NCBI GenBank assembly: GCA_045539475.1 | Contig: JAZQFJ010000027.1 | Location: forward strand, 54,371-118,370 | From: SIG480 sp045539475 | Lineage (GTDB): Bacteria > Bacillota > Clostridia > Oscillospirales > JAAYXM01 | Direction: 5' to 3' | Length of the DNA: 64,000 nt | Part shown: piece after piece, positions 33,350 to 42,995 of the stretch | How positions within the stretch are numbered: the first letter of the stretch is position 1 | How the letters are laid out: each line of letters opens with the position of its first letter | Notes under the pieces: generated by a model | The model's database searches: none | Seen by the model: only the letters and a program-made list of their open reading frames with translations | Told to the model about the DNA's origin: nothing | Program-made: the position numbers and the translations under genes

Positions 33350-34444
33350 TTATATATTTACATTGATGTAATACATTCCGTCGCGTCCGTTCGTGTTAAG
33401 GCGCAAAGCTTTACCGTCAAACGTGATACTGCAATTACGGTTATCCGCACAGTTTACGCTCAAATCAAACGGCATCTTATTCAGCCACAGAAGCGGAAGT
33501 GCGTCGTCATAGCCGTATCCACTGCCTACGTTACAGATGTTGCGAATATAAATCTCGCTATCGGTCTGTTCAATATCCGCCGCCATTCTGTCAGAACCGA
33601 GAATATTTTCAAAGCTTGCCTTGCCGTCTTCCACGCGGATTGCAAACTGAATATCTGTCCTCGTATACGGAAGAAAGGCACGGGTTATGTGAAATCCCGT
33701 AACGCCACGGCGTATCATCTCACAATAATCCTTGTAAGAGCCGACCTGTGCCATATGGATTGGCACATTATTTGCCTTTGCATATTCTATTCCATCACGC
33801 GATTCTTCCCAGTATTTCATCGGGTCGATTTCCGGATAGATAAACATCGTTACAATACCGTTTTTTAACGGTATAACGTTGTCCACAACCTCGCGGGTAA
33901 GCGGTGCGCGGTGCAATATCACCTGCGAAAGCGGAATAGCATCGCTGTATTTTCTCACTTCACGCAGTGTTTCTATCGTGAATGAATTTATAACACAGCT
34001 TTCCTCAACATGATACTTTCTTACCGTTTTCATAACATCACGAACAAGCTCTGGAATTTTGTTGTTGCGCAGTGTTATATAAACGAGCTTGCCGTTTTCT
34101 TTGCATATACGGACATATGTGTCAAAATCGCACACTTTGGCATAATGCCCCATCACGTCGTATTCAGCAGCATATTCGAGAGTTTTGAGATAATCATATG
34201 TGAGATCGACAAAAAGCATTCGGTTATTTTTATCAAGCTTGCATATGCGCCCATTCTCGTCAAGCGTTATCCCTGCGTCGTGGCACATAACAAGCTTATT
34301 ATCCTTTGTTATGCGCACATCGCCTTTAAGCGCGTTAAAACCGAGATGTGCAGCAAGCTGAAAATGCTCTGCCGTATTTATCGGCGCAAGACCTATCTGC
34401 GAATACGCCGTGTTCATTATTTCCTTATCAAAATTAAAATGCAT
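33350..34444 (-). CDS. Glycerophosphodiester phosphodiesterase-like protein with altered active site
   Basis: A 364-residue protein. Residues about 10-280 follow the GDPD TIM barrel, with APINTAEHFQLAAHLGFNAL and GDVRITKDNKLVMCHD (41-56) clearly recognisable. Key catalytic residues have changed: the N-terminal His-Arg of the HRG motif is absent (IGLAP in its place), and the metal-binding Glu of the ExD pair is Lys40, while Asp42 and His55 remain. The C-terminal 80 residues form an extra beta domain. It has no signal peptide, so it acts inside the cell. It lies between the giant lyase gene and the GH4 gene, 19 bases from the latter. It may be a sugar-binding pseudoenzyme or have a new activity. 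Confidence 0.75.
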   Translation of the reverse strand: MHFNFDKEIMNTAYSQIGLAPINTAEHFQLAAHLGFNALKGDVRITKDNKLVMCHDAGITLDENGRICKLDKNNRMLFVDLTYDYLKTLEYAAEYDVMGHYAKVCDFDTYVRICKENGKLVYITLRNNKIPELVRDVMKTVRKYHVEESCVINSFTIETLREVRKYSDAIPLSQVILHRAPLTREVVDNVIPLKNGIVTMFIYPEIDPMKYWEESRDGIEYAKANNVPIHMAQVGSYKDYCEMIRRGVTGFHITRAFLPYTRTDIQFAIRVEDGKASFENILGSDRMAADIEQTDSEIYIRNICNVGSGYGYDDALPLLWLNKMPFDLSVNCADNRNCSITFDGKALRLNTNGRDGMYYINVNI

Positions 34445-34467
34445 TATCTTTCTCCCTGCATCGCCAT

Positions 34468-34506
34468 TTGCAGAGGACAGCCAAAACCACTGTCCTCTGC
34501 ATTTTT
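34468..34506 (-). terminator. Hairpin between the giant lyase gene and the GDPD-like gene
   Basis: GCAGAGGACAG (34470-34480) and CTGTCCTCTGC (34490-34500) form an 11-bp stem 9 bases after the lyase stop codon. No T-tract follows on the minus strand, so it may end part of the transcripts or protect the 3' end of the 7.6-kb message. Confidence 0.6.
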
Positions 34507-34508
34507 GC

Positions 34509-37500
34509 TTATTGCTTCACATAATCAAGTATGCGCCCCAGAAGAACCGCTACCTCTGCGCGCGTTGTGTAGTCGGTTGGTGCGATTCGTCCTGATTTAC
34601 CGTTGACAAGACCTGCGCTGATGAGGGCGCCGGCAGCTTCCTTCGCATAATCTGCTACGATGGAGTAATCGGAGTATTGCGGTTCGTCATAAATGCCGAA
34701 CCCTACATTCAGTTTCTGCAATGCCCTATATACAATTACCATCATATCCTGACGGGTGATGGAATTGCGCGGTGCAAATTTGTTATCACCTATACCGGAA
34801 ATGATTCCGTTGTTGCGTGCTATTGCAAGCTCAGATGCGAAGTAGTCACTTGCCGATACGTCTGCAAAGTTTTCGGTGTTCTCACTTTCAAGCTTGAATG
34901 CACGAACAAGAAGAATTGCAAAATCTGCGCGGGTTATGTTTGCCGCGGGGCTGAACGTGCTTGCTGAAGTTCCCTTTATTATTCCGTCTGCCGCAAGGGT
35001 GTTGATTGCATCTTCTGCCCATGAGTGGCTATCAAGGTCAGTGAATTTCGTTTTTTCCACCTCTTCCGCCTCGCCTTCGCTCGGCACCTTCTCTGGGAGG
35101 AGAAGGCTTTCATCTTCATCAGTGTCGTCGGTATTTGTCGTATCATCCGATTTGTCAGTCGGTGCGGCACCGCCGCCACCGCCTCCTCCACCGCCGCCGG
35201 CGGGTGTTGATGTATCACCTGCTGCTCCGGTATTTTCTGACGGTGTTTCGCTGTTATTGTTGCTTGACGAACCGCCCGTTGTTGAGCCGTAAACTGTTAC
35301 ATTAAAGTGGATTGTGGTTTCGCGCCCATCGCTGTCGCGGGCAGTTATCGCAACGTGGTTTTCACCTACCTGTGAAGAATCCGGTTTCCATGTGAACACA
35401 CCGGTTTCCGCATTGATGGATGCCCCGCGAGGAAGTGTTGTACCTATGTAGGTGATTGTCGGTGTGTTTTCTTCTACCGGACTGGCTGCGTTGAGCGCTA
35501 CTGAAATTGTGCTGCCCGCACTGGTAGTTATGCTGTCATTTACCGGCGCAAACTCAGGCGAGAAGTCCTCGTTGTATGAAAGAGGAATCTTAAAACTCTG
35601 CCCTACCGCAATATTGTACACATATCCAAGCTCCGGCTGTGTAGCGTTCTGATGTCCGCGGATAAGCGTTGTTCTGTCTATATCAAGACGGATTACGTTC
35701 TTGCCTTCGCCGTAGGTGTGATTTTCAAGAACGCTTGCCCCTTCAATCTTATACACCGCGTTGTCTGCACCGTCATTTGCGATGAAAATATATTCACCCG
35801 CAAGAGCAGATGCATCCTCAATCTCCGTGGATATATCAATATAGTTCTTAAATGCAAGGTTTCTCTCAAAGCCTTCAACCTTGCCGGTAAGCGTTCCCTC
35901 GCTCTCAACCTTGTCGCCGATGATATTTCCGTCGTGGACATAACGGTATGTCGGTGCACCCTCGCTGTTCGTGCTGTACACGCCCACAAAGCCTTGGAAA
36001 TCGAACACTCCGCCAACATTGTACTTGACAGAATTGTTTGTCGCATAAACAACATAGTCAATTCTCTCACCGCCAACGTGCGTTACCTTAACTGCGCGTA
36101 CCATATCATCGGCGTTTTCGTTGCCCGAAACCTTCGTCACATCGACAGCCTCGATTTTATCAATATTGGATGTGTTGCGGTACGGTTCATAGACCGTTGT
36201 GAAAAGGCTGTCAAGCTCTTGTCCTTCCGGTGCCTCGCGCTCAATGTATACATACTCAAGCATCGTTGCACGGTCGGGGTTAAACGCATCCTTATACCCA
36301 ATATTCCTTGATGACTCACTTCTTTGCGGAACGTGACCGCCCGCAAAGGCAACGCCGGAAGGCGTGAAGTCATTGACCTGCGTCATGCGCAAATGTATTC
36401 CCTTTGGATTTGAAAGAGCTTTCTTATAGTCGGTGATTTCAAAATCAACAGTAAAGCTGCTTTGCGGCTCTGCCGCGCGGCGAACGTTGCGAAGCCAAGT
36501 GTATCCTTTCGGGAACATAGGTTCATAGCTCCAATTCGGCTGTGTCCACGGATCCTGACCGTAGGTTACGGGAAATACCGTTTCAAAATCGACCACTTCA
36601 TTCGAAAAAGCTTTGCGGACACTGCCGTCCGGATTCTTCACGTATGCCGCATCCTTTCCGGCATATGTTGCCCAGTCCATTGTTCCGTTCTTATCCACCT
36701 GAATAAGCTCAGGCTCCGTCGCCATCTTAAGTCCCGAAACCTCATTTACCTTAGACGATGCTGAGTGGTAAATGTATGTGTGGTGGTTTCCTCCCGTTAC
36801 GCGGAAAAAGTCAACGCCGTAAGACGTATCATCGTTTATCTTCACCATAACAAGGCTTCTGCGGTAGTTTTCCGCCTCTGCATACTTATGGGTTGCATCA
36901 ATATCCATAAGCTTAACCATTCCGGAGTCGTTGAAGTGAAGCGGGAATCCGCGCACCGTATTACCCTCTGAATTCTTTTTGTTTATCATTACCGTATTAT
37001 GTGACATAGTTGTGCTTATCCACTGTATACGGTTAGGTGTATAGCTTGTATCCTCAGGATATCCAAGGTCTGCACCAAGATCAATACCAAAGGCATCTAC
37101 GTTAAGCTCGAGCGAATCCGGATGCCCGTGGCCGTCCGTATCGCCTGCAGTAATCCAGAAAGCGCGCTGGTTGTTTACTTCCGTACTTGCAGATGCAGAA
37201 TCATAAATCCCGCCATCCTGAAGAACTGCAAAACCGTAGCCGGCCATAAGCTCGCTGTTAAGTGCTCCGGTTTCATCAATAAAAGCGGATACTTCTTCTT
37301 TGAAGCTTTCAGGGTTTTTGGTGAAGATATCGTAATGAAGTCCTTCCGTTGTTCTGCCGTTTCTTGTCCAGATGTACTGAGCAAGCTCATCTGCGATATC
37401 TGTATCACGAAGGTTTTTAAATCCGTTTTTCCATATCTCGATATCCCCTGCATAAAAGCCATGGAAAAGGGTTGTTGATACGTCACCCATCTTCGGATGC

Positions 37501-40500
37501 CCTTCCGGAACTACCGGACGGACAAATGCCATAAACATCTCGTGGAATTTCGGATTTTCATAGAGGTTGTACTTTGCGCCATCCTTATAGTCTGCCAGAA
37601 AATCAGACATCTTGCCAAGGCCTTCTATCTGCGTTCGGTTGTAGTTTACGCTTGATTCATGACCCATACCGTCGCGGTCGATAACGTCAACAAGCTGCGT
37701 TGTAACGCCACCTCCGCCCTGACGGTAAGTATTGTCAGGATTTGGATAGCGATATATCCAATCAAGCATTTCGGTTGTTTCCGGTTGTCTGTCCTGAACG
37801 ATCGCTGTTATGGATGCAGTTGCCTGACGCTGACCGAAGTTACCGGTAATGCGTCCAAACTGCAATCCCCAGTAGTTCTTACGTATAATGCCGTTTTCCC
37901 AGTTTTTCCAGATATCATGCGAGCTTGTTTTGGCATTTCTGCGTATTTCATGCTCATATTCTCGGCACTCACCCTCGCATATCGTTGCATATCCGGTGTT
38001 AGTATAGTTCTGATGAAAATTATATTTGTCATCATCCTGAAGCGTGTCATATCCATAGAGCTTCGCTTTCCCGGAAAGGTAGTCTATGACCTGAGTATCG
38101 GAAAGCGCGGGATAAAACGCATCTGCACAGAGCGCCAAAAGCTGTGCCTGATTATTTGAATCTATATCACCCGTTATGATGCCTATACCTATTCCTCCGC
38201 CGTCTGTGTTGTACCACAGTCTGTCCGGATTTCCTTTTGAATCTTTATCATAATCTATATCATTGTGTATAAACAAATCATATGTATGATAAACATCTGC
38301 AATTCTGTCAAGCAAAATTGCGCCCGCTCTTCCGTATTTGATATCACCTGTATACAGATATGCATCTTTTATTGCTGTAAGCGCATCTGTGACAATATCT
38401 TTCATCGTTCCGTCAACAATGTACGCAACATAATTATGACGTTCATCAAAATACTGAACTTTTCCATCACTTCCCGTGAGAGAATATTTATACGGTGTAA
38501 CGCCATCAGTCTGCAGCGGAACGTATCCCCAGCCGTCATCAACTCCCCACGTTTTCCAATCTTCGCCCGCACGAAGTCCCTGATGGTTGTTAAGCGAATC
38601 AGGAATTTTCGCAGGGTCGGAAAGCTCTGTGTAAAGCTTGTTTACAAGATATCCTCCTTCAACACCAAATCCATAGTGTGCGCGCTCTTCTGCTGTCAAA
38701 AACTCGCCATTGTTAATCCGAATTTTGCGCTCATCGCTTATTCCTGCATCAGGAAGACTTTTGCCGTTTTCAATAAGCATTGCACGGTGCGCTTCAAGCG
38801 CGCGGAGCCTGTCGAATCTTCCCTCACGATCAAGCCCAAGCTTTAAGAAACCTTCAAAATCGTTTGACGGAAAAAGACGCTTACACTCGGGGCACTGGGT
38901 CTGCCACGGCCGAGAAATGGAGTTGATGATGAACAGGCTTCCCTTTCTGTTCATACCTCCGTCACAATAACGGCAAAGGTTATAATACGGGTCATTTGTG
39001 CCGCCCATTCGCGTGCTTCGCGGAAGTCCCTCAGCGATAATGAGATCATATAGCAAATCAAGATTTGCCATATACTTTTCCACTGTCTTTTCCGCACTCT
39101 TTTTCATACTCTTCGCCCAATCATATGTTGCGGCATTTTCAAGTGCATTTTCGCGTTTCTGTGTTGTGTAGTATGTGGCTTCGGTTTTCCCCTCGTCGAT
39201 TACAACAGAAATCTCTTTATCAACAGAGACGTCCTCCCCAAGGAATTTTCCGTTTGCAGAAATAGTAACCGAATCGCATTCCTTCGCAGCATATACATAT
39301 CCTGCCTCTTCAAAACGAAGAGCATTATTATTCGCCACAAATGATACGTCCTCGCGCGGAAGAGTTATCTCGTTTCCGCTCTGCATTGAGAGAATAACGG
39401 AAATCTGCGATTTTTCTCCAAGATAGAGAAAATCATTGAGCTTTATTTTTTTACCAACTATCCCTGTATTGTCTATTGCATTGAATACAATCGTTTTTGG
39501 AATACTTATTCCGTCTTTTATAACAGTTGCGGTAATTCTTGCTTCACCATGTCCCTTGCCTGTTACAACGCCGTTCTCGTCCACCGCTGCGATCTCCGGA
39601 TTTGACGACTCATATATAACGCTGTATGTATCCTTTTCAAGCAAGGTTCCATCAAGAAGCCGTGCTGTTATTGAGGTTACAACCTTTTCGCCATATCTCA
39701 CCTCGTTGTTCTCAGCTGTAAAGCTTATGAGCTTCATCTCATTAATACCGTCAAGCCTGAGCACACGCGGGCAGAAATAGCTGGGTTGAGCATCCCCCTG
39801 TTCAAACACAAGAACATATTCTCCGGGTGTTTCGATATCAATAGCACCAAGAATTTTTCTGTCCACAGTATCCTTTGACGGAGCAAGGAAGCTTACCGTG
39901 TCTATATATGTTTTTTTCGTCAGAAGTGCATCCACATCTTTTGGATTTTCCGATGGCTTAGGAACAATATAAATGTTTGCGTTTGCCGTTGTTGCCGTTC
40001 TTGCATAATATTCAAAATCTACTGCGTATTTTCCGGCAGTCGGAACATTTATCGTAAGCGCGTACCATCTGCCCGCTCCCGGATATATCCGGAGATAATT
40101 GCTTGTATAACGCGCGTTCTTTGGCGTGAGATTCTTCGGCCCTGCACCGAACCATTCCCAGCTTCCGTCGGTATACGCATATGTAATATCAAAAATATCG
40201 GTATCCTGTGCTAAATTCGGATTGCTGCTCTGCTCATTTTCAGTTCCTTTATTTGTGTAAGGAGCCCAATCCGAGCTGATTGTTTCAAAGAAATTATATG
40301 TATAAACGGTATCCGCGCACGGAAGCTGCTGCGGAAGTTCGGTTACTTTATATGTATCTTTTACCGTATCGTACAGCACTCCGTCAAAATATATTTCTGC
40401 AGTAAGCTCGGTTTCGCCTATTGCATAAACATCGACCATGCCGTCATTTTTTCCGATATCCGCAACAGATGTATCTGAGCTTTTCCACGTTATCGTTGCA

Positions 40501-42104
40501 CCTGACAAATCTTTATATGACTTATCGCTGAGAAGAATCGAAACCGAGGCTTCCCAGTCTTCGTTGACTGTGATGCTCTTCTTCATCGGCACAGCGTCTC
40601 CCGTACCGCTTGTAAGCCAGAAATCACCGACGTAGATATACGAACCCCATGTGACACCTTCAGGAGCAGTTACATCGTTATCCCCTATAAACGAAAGGGT
40701 ATACCATCCCGGCTCATCAATCTGAATATTCTTAATCACCGATGCTTCGGTTACTATCGGATATGAGTTTGATCCCACATCGCTCTTGTAGCATAAATAA
40801 TTTCCTACTTTTTTTCCAAGCTTTTCTTTAGTGTACACAAGAGAGATGTCCTCTTTCTTTCCGATCCACACTGCTGCCATTCTACCTTTTTCAGCAACAT
40901 TGTTCCACATTTCCATGGTGTAATTTCCCGTCATCGGAATATATACTTCGAAGGTAGCAGCAGTTGCACCGTGCACCTGCAGTCCTCCTGCTCTTGAGAT
41001 CAAATGCCCGCCGCTTTTTTCAGGGTTTGCAGTCTTTGAGCTTGTTCCATAAAAACTGTAAAAATAATTTGTATAATCCTTGGTAAGTGCGTTAAGGAAG
41101 CCATTCTCTTTAAGTGCCTGCTGTGCTGTACCGACATCGTAGAAAATCTTTGCACCTGCGTTTGCAACCTTAATGGTCTTTGATGCAGAAAGCTCTCCTC
41201 CCGTGAAGACAAGCGTCGCCGTAACGGTTGCCTCGCCTTCTTCACAGCCGGTGATTAAACCGTTATCGGATAGCGTTGCGTTTCCGGTTACGGAATACGT
41301 AACCTTATCAGTAACATTTTCAACGCTTCCGTCGCTCATAACGGCTGTAACAGTCATCTGTGCCGTGCCGCCGTTCGGTTCAATTGCAGTTTTATTCATC
41401 TCTGCAGAAAGCAACATCGGCACAACGTCTTCCCCTTTACCGTCAAGAATGATTGTGCCCGGATACATTCTTGCAACAGTGCTGCCTGCTTTACACGCTT
41501 CCAAAGCTTTGTACACAACTAAGTACACTCCCGGCTCAGGAAAGCTATGCACTATTGCGGGCATATAATGTTCACCCGTGGTGGAGCTTGTGTCGCTGTT
41601 ATAATCGAGAGCAGTTGTCAATACCGTACCCTCTGTTAGCTTTGCGGCAATCTCATCATTTGTATGCTCTTTTCCCGTTTCCGCATTGTTCAGCGGAACT
41701 ATCCACGCACCGGCCTTTTGCGCAGCATTGTCACTGCTCTTTCTGAAGCTGTAGCCAAGCGTTATATCATATTTTCCCGCTTTTGGCACATAAATCTTTA
41801 TAGCCACCCAATCATTTACCACGGTTTCCATCCGGAGCGCATACTCGTTTGGAATATTCACTGAAATCATGCCCGAAGCTGAGTGATAGCTCCAAAAACC
41901 GTTTGTATCTGCAAATGTAACCTTTTTTGTATCAGCTCTGTATTCTGATTCCGCAGACGAAAAATCATATCCGGAGCCTGATACCATTCCGTATTTTACT
42001 GTAACGCCGGAATATTCCTGCATTGCATCTCCGTCTGCAGAAACCGCCGGCACAAGGCTTATAAGCATTGCAAGCGCAAGAATCAATGATAATACTCTTT
42101 TCAT
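34509..42104 (-). CDS. Giant SLH-anchored surface protein with heparinase II/III-like lyase domain
   Basis: A 2531-residue exported protein. Signal peptide 1-23. Three jelly-roll-like modules (about 31-235, 316-505, 595-790), each followed by a bacterial Ig-like domain. A helical lyase region (about 985-1600) has CRYC and CPEC pairs near 1045 and 1072, then NYNRTQIEGLG near 1488. A beta-sandwich carries SHNTVMINKK near 1700, typical of heparinase II/III-like polysaccharide lyases. Later come a cadherin/Ig-like domain (about 2185-2272), a Ser/Asn-rich linker with ten Gly in a row and an acidic stretch, and three SLH domains (about 2353-2531) that hold it to the cell wall. It should cleave a uronic-acid glycan at the cell surface. 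AAGGAGG lies 7 bases before ATG. It is the third gene of the operon. The substrate is not shown. Confidence 0.88.
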   Translation of the reverse strand: MKRVLSLILALAMLISLVPAVSADGDAMQEYSGVTVKYGMVSGSGYDFSSAESEYRADTKKVTFADTNGFWSYHSASGMISVNIPNEYALRMETVVNDWVAIKIYVPKAGKYDITLGYSFRKSSDNAAQKAGAWIVPLNNAETGKEHTNDEIAAKLTEGTVLTTALDYNSDTSSTTGEHYMPAIVHSFPEPGVYLVVYKALEACKAGSTVARMYPGTIILDGKGEDVVPMLLSAEMNKTAIEPNGGTAQMTVTAVMSDGSVENVTDKVTYSVTGNATLSDNGLITGCEEGEATVTATLVFTGGELSASKTIKVANAGAKIFYDVGTAQQALKENGFLNALTKDYTNYFYSFYGTSSKTANPEKSGGHLISRAGGLQVHGATAATFEVYIPMTGNYTMEMWNNVAEKGRMAAVWIGKKEDISLVYTKEKLGKKVGNYLCYKSDVGSNSYPIVTEASVIKNIQIDEPGWYTLSFIGDNDVTAPEGVTWGSYIYVGDFWLTSGTGDAVPMKKSITVNEDWEASVSILLSDKSYKDLSGATITWKSSDTSVADIGKNDGMVDVYAIGETELTAEIYFDGVLYDTVKDTYKVTELPQQLPCADTVYTYNFFETISSDWAPYTNKGTENEQSSNPNLAQDTDIFDITYAYTDGSWEWFGAGPKNLTPKNARYTSNYLRIYPGAGRWYALTINVPTAGKYAVDFEYYARTATTANANIYIVPKPSENPKDVDALLTKKTYIDTVSFLAPSKDTVDRKILGAIDIETPGEYVLVFEQGDAQPSYFCPRVLRLDGINEMKLISFTAENNEVRYGEKVVTSITARLLDGTLLEKDTYSVIYESSNPEIAAVDENGVVTGKGHGEARITATVIKDGISIPKTIVFNAIDNTGIVGKKIKLNDFLYLGEKSQISVILSMQSGNEITLPREDVSFVANNNALRFEEAGYVYAAKECDSVTISANGKFLGEDVSVDKEISVVIDEGKTEATYYTTQKRENALENAATYDWAKSMKKSAEKTVEKYMANLDLLYDLIIAEGLPRSTRMGGTNDPYYNLCRYCDGGMNRKGSLFIINSISRPWQTQCPECKRLFPSNDFEGFLKLGLDREGRFDRLRALEAHRAMLIENGKSLPDAGISDERKIRINNGEFLTAEERAHYGFGVEGGYLVNKLYTELSDPAKIPDSLNNHQGLRAGEDWKTWGVDDGWGYVPLQTDGVTPYKYSLTGSDGKVQYFDERHNYVAYIVDGTMKDIVTDALTAIKDAYLYTGDIKYGRAGAILLDRIADVYHTYDLFIHNDIDYDKDSKGNPDRLWYNTDGGGIGIGIITGDIDSNNQAQLLALCADAFYPALSDTQVIDYLSGKAKLYGYDTLQDDDKYNFHQNYTNTGYATICEGECREYEHEIRRNAKTSSHDIWKNWENGIIRKNYWGLQFGRITGNFGQRQATASITAIVQDRQPETTEMLDWIYRYPNPDNTYRQGGGGVTTQLVDVIDRDGMGHESSVNYNRTQIEGLGKMSDFLADYKDGAKYNLYENPKFHEMFMAFVRPVVPEGHPKMGDVSTTLFHGFYAGDIEIWKNGFKNLRDTDIADELAQYIWTRNGRTTEGLHYDIFTKNPESFKEEVSAFIDETGALNSELMAGYGFAVLQDGGIYDSASASTEVNNQRAFWITAGDTDGHGHPDSLELNVDAFGIDLGADLGYPEDTSYTPNRIQWISTTMSHNTVMINKKNSEGNTVRGFPLHFNDSGMVKLMDIDATHKYAEAENYRRSLVMVKINDDTSYGVDFFRVTGGNHHTYIYHSASSKVNEVSGLKMATEPELIQVDKNGTMDWATYAGKDAAYVKNPDGSVRKAFSNEVVDFETVFPVTYGQDPWTQPNWSYEPMFPKGYTWLRNVRRAAEPQSSFTVDFEITDYKKALSNPKGIHLRMTQVNDFTPSGVAFAGGHVPQRSESSRNIGYKDAFNPDRATMLEYVYIEREAPEGQELDSLFTTVYEPYRNTSNIDKIEAVDVTKVSGNENADDMVRAVKVTHVGGERIDYVVYATNNSVKYNVGGVFDFQGFVGVYSTNSEGAPTYRYVHDGNIIGDKVESEGTLTGKVEGFERNLAFKNYIDISTEIEDASALAGEYIFIANDGADNAVYKIEGASVLENHTYGEGKNVIRLDIDRTTLIRGHQNATQPELGYVYNIAVGQSFKIPLSYNEDFSPEFAPVNDSITTSAGSTISVALNAASPVEENTPTITYIGTTLPRGASINAETGVFTWKPDSSQVGENHVAITARDSDGRETTIHFNVTVYGSTTGGSSSNNNSETPSENTGAAGDTSTPAGGGGGGGGGGAAPTDKSDDTTNTDDTDEDESLLLPEKVPSEGEAEEVEKTKFTDLDSHSWAEDAINTLAADGIIKGTSASTFSPAANITRADFAILLVRAFKLESENTENFADVSASDYFASELAIARNNGIISGIGDNKFAPRNSITRQDMMVIVYRALQKLNVGFGIYDEPQYSDYSIVADYAKEAAGALISAGLVNGKSGRIAPTDYTTRAEVAVLLGRILDYVKQ

Positions 42105-42120
42105 AAACCGTCCTCCTTAA

Positions 42121-42972
42121 TTACGAAAGATAAAGTGTTTCCCCAGATGATATCTTGTGCATCTCGCCGTCAATCACAAACCATATCTCAAAAAGAGTAG
42201 GGTTGTAAATAATTGAACCGTCTGCACTATAGATAAGCGCGTTATATGCATTTACGTATTCGTAAATTTCCATATTGGTCGCATACCATATATCGTCTTT
42301 TCCGGAAAGCTTCTCACAGATTTCATCAAGAAGCTCCCAGCCGGTATAACGCTCAAACTCGTTGCTGTGTCCCCAAAGGTAAAAGAGTCTTGGACCCCCG
42401 CGCGAATTTCTTATCCTGTTCTTCTCGTCATCCATAAAAGCGTCGATGTATTCCGGAAGCTCAGGATTTGCGTGGCGCGTAGTCGGAATCCAGTTATGCC
42501 AGTCGGTAGGCAAATGAAACTCTTTGTTATCTCCCCTCAGAGATCGGGCATATGCAATATCAAGGTCTGTGAGATATCTTTTGATATTTTCGTAAGTAGC
42601 ACCGTTTTCAAAGTATGTTATGCCGGAGTCCGGATACGCCATTCCCCGTATTATAATCCCAAGCTTTTTTTCCCACTCCAGCCGGCAATCAAGCGTATCG
42701 CGTATTCCCTCAATGCATCTCATACTTCCGTTTGCACGGTGAACGGTACCGTGAATAGCAACCTCGTGTCCTCGGTCAAGTATATACTCACGCACCTGCT
42801 CCGCGGTAATGTGGTTCTCGCGAAGCCCTTCGTGGTTGAGGTTAAACGTTGCTTTCATCCCGCACGAGGTTATCTTATCCGAAAAACGCATATCCTCACG
42901 CAGACCGTCATCATAGCTTAGCGTTACCGCTTTTGCCTTTCCGCCCGGAAATCTTAAAAATCTGTATTGCAT
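42121..42972 (-). CDS. Polysaccharide deacetylase (NodB-like)
   Basis: A 283-residue protein with the NodB barrel. Motif 1 is TLSYDDG (17-23, catalytic Asp21 and metal Asp22) and motif 2 is HGTVH (His74 and His78, HxxxH). The C-terminal part is less typical, with a short beta extension after residue 240. It has no signal peptide, so it should act on imported oligosaccharides in the cytosol, or be non-secreted by mistake of prediction. ATG 42972 is chosen because AAGGAG lies 8 bases ahead; the frame extends six codons upstream. Gaps of 23 bases to the lipoprotein gene and 16 to the lyase gene mark one operon. The acyl group removed is unknown. Confidence 0.85.
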   Translation of the reverse strand: MQYRFLRFPGGKAKAVTLSYDDGLREDMRFSDKITSCGMKATFNLNHEGLRENHITAEQVREYILDRGHEVAIHGTVHRANGSMRCIEGIRDTLDCRLEWEKKLGIIIRGMAYPDSGITYFENGATYENIKRYLTDLDIAYARSLRGDNKEFHLPTDWHNWIPTTRHANPELPEYIDAFMDDEKNRIRNSRGGPRLFYLWGHSNEFERYTGWELLDEICEKLSGKDDIWYATNMEIYEYVNAYNALIYSADGSIIYNPTLFEIWFVIDGEMHKISSGETLYLS

Positions 42973-42995
42973 AACACCCGCTCCTTGCACCCAAA

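Noticed and set aside
34876..35292. Proline-rich frame opposite the SLH protein end
   Set aside because: It is the complement of the Gly-rich hinge and acidic linker of a well-supported gene, and lacks a ribosome binding site.
35652..36311. Long plus-strand frames inside the giant lyase gene
   Set aside because: They follow from codon bias of the minus-strand gene. They have no start signals, no recognisable domains, and many Cys/Val-rich stretches typical of antisense shadows.
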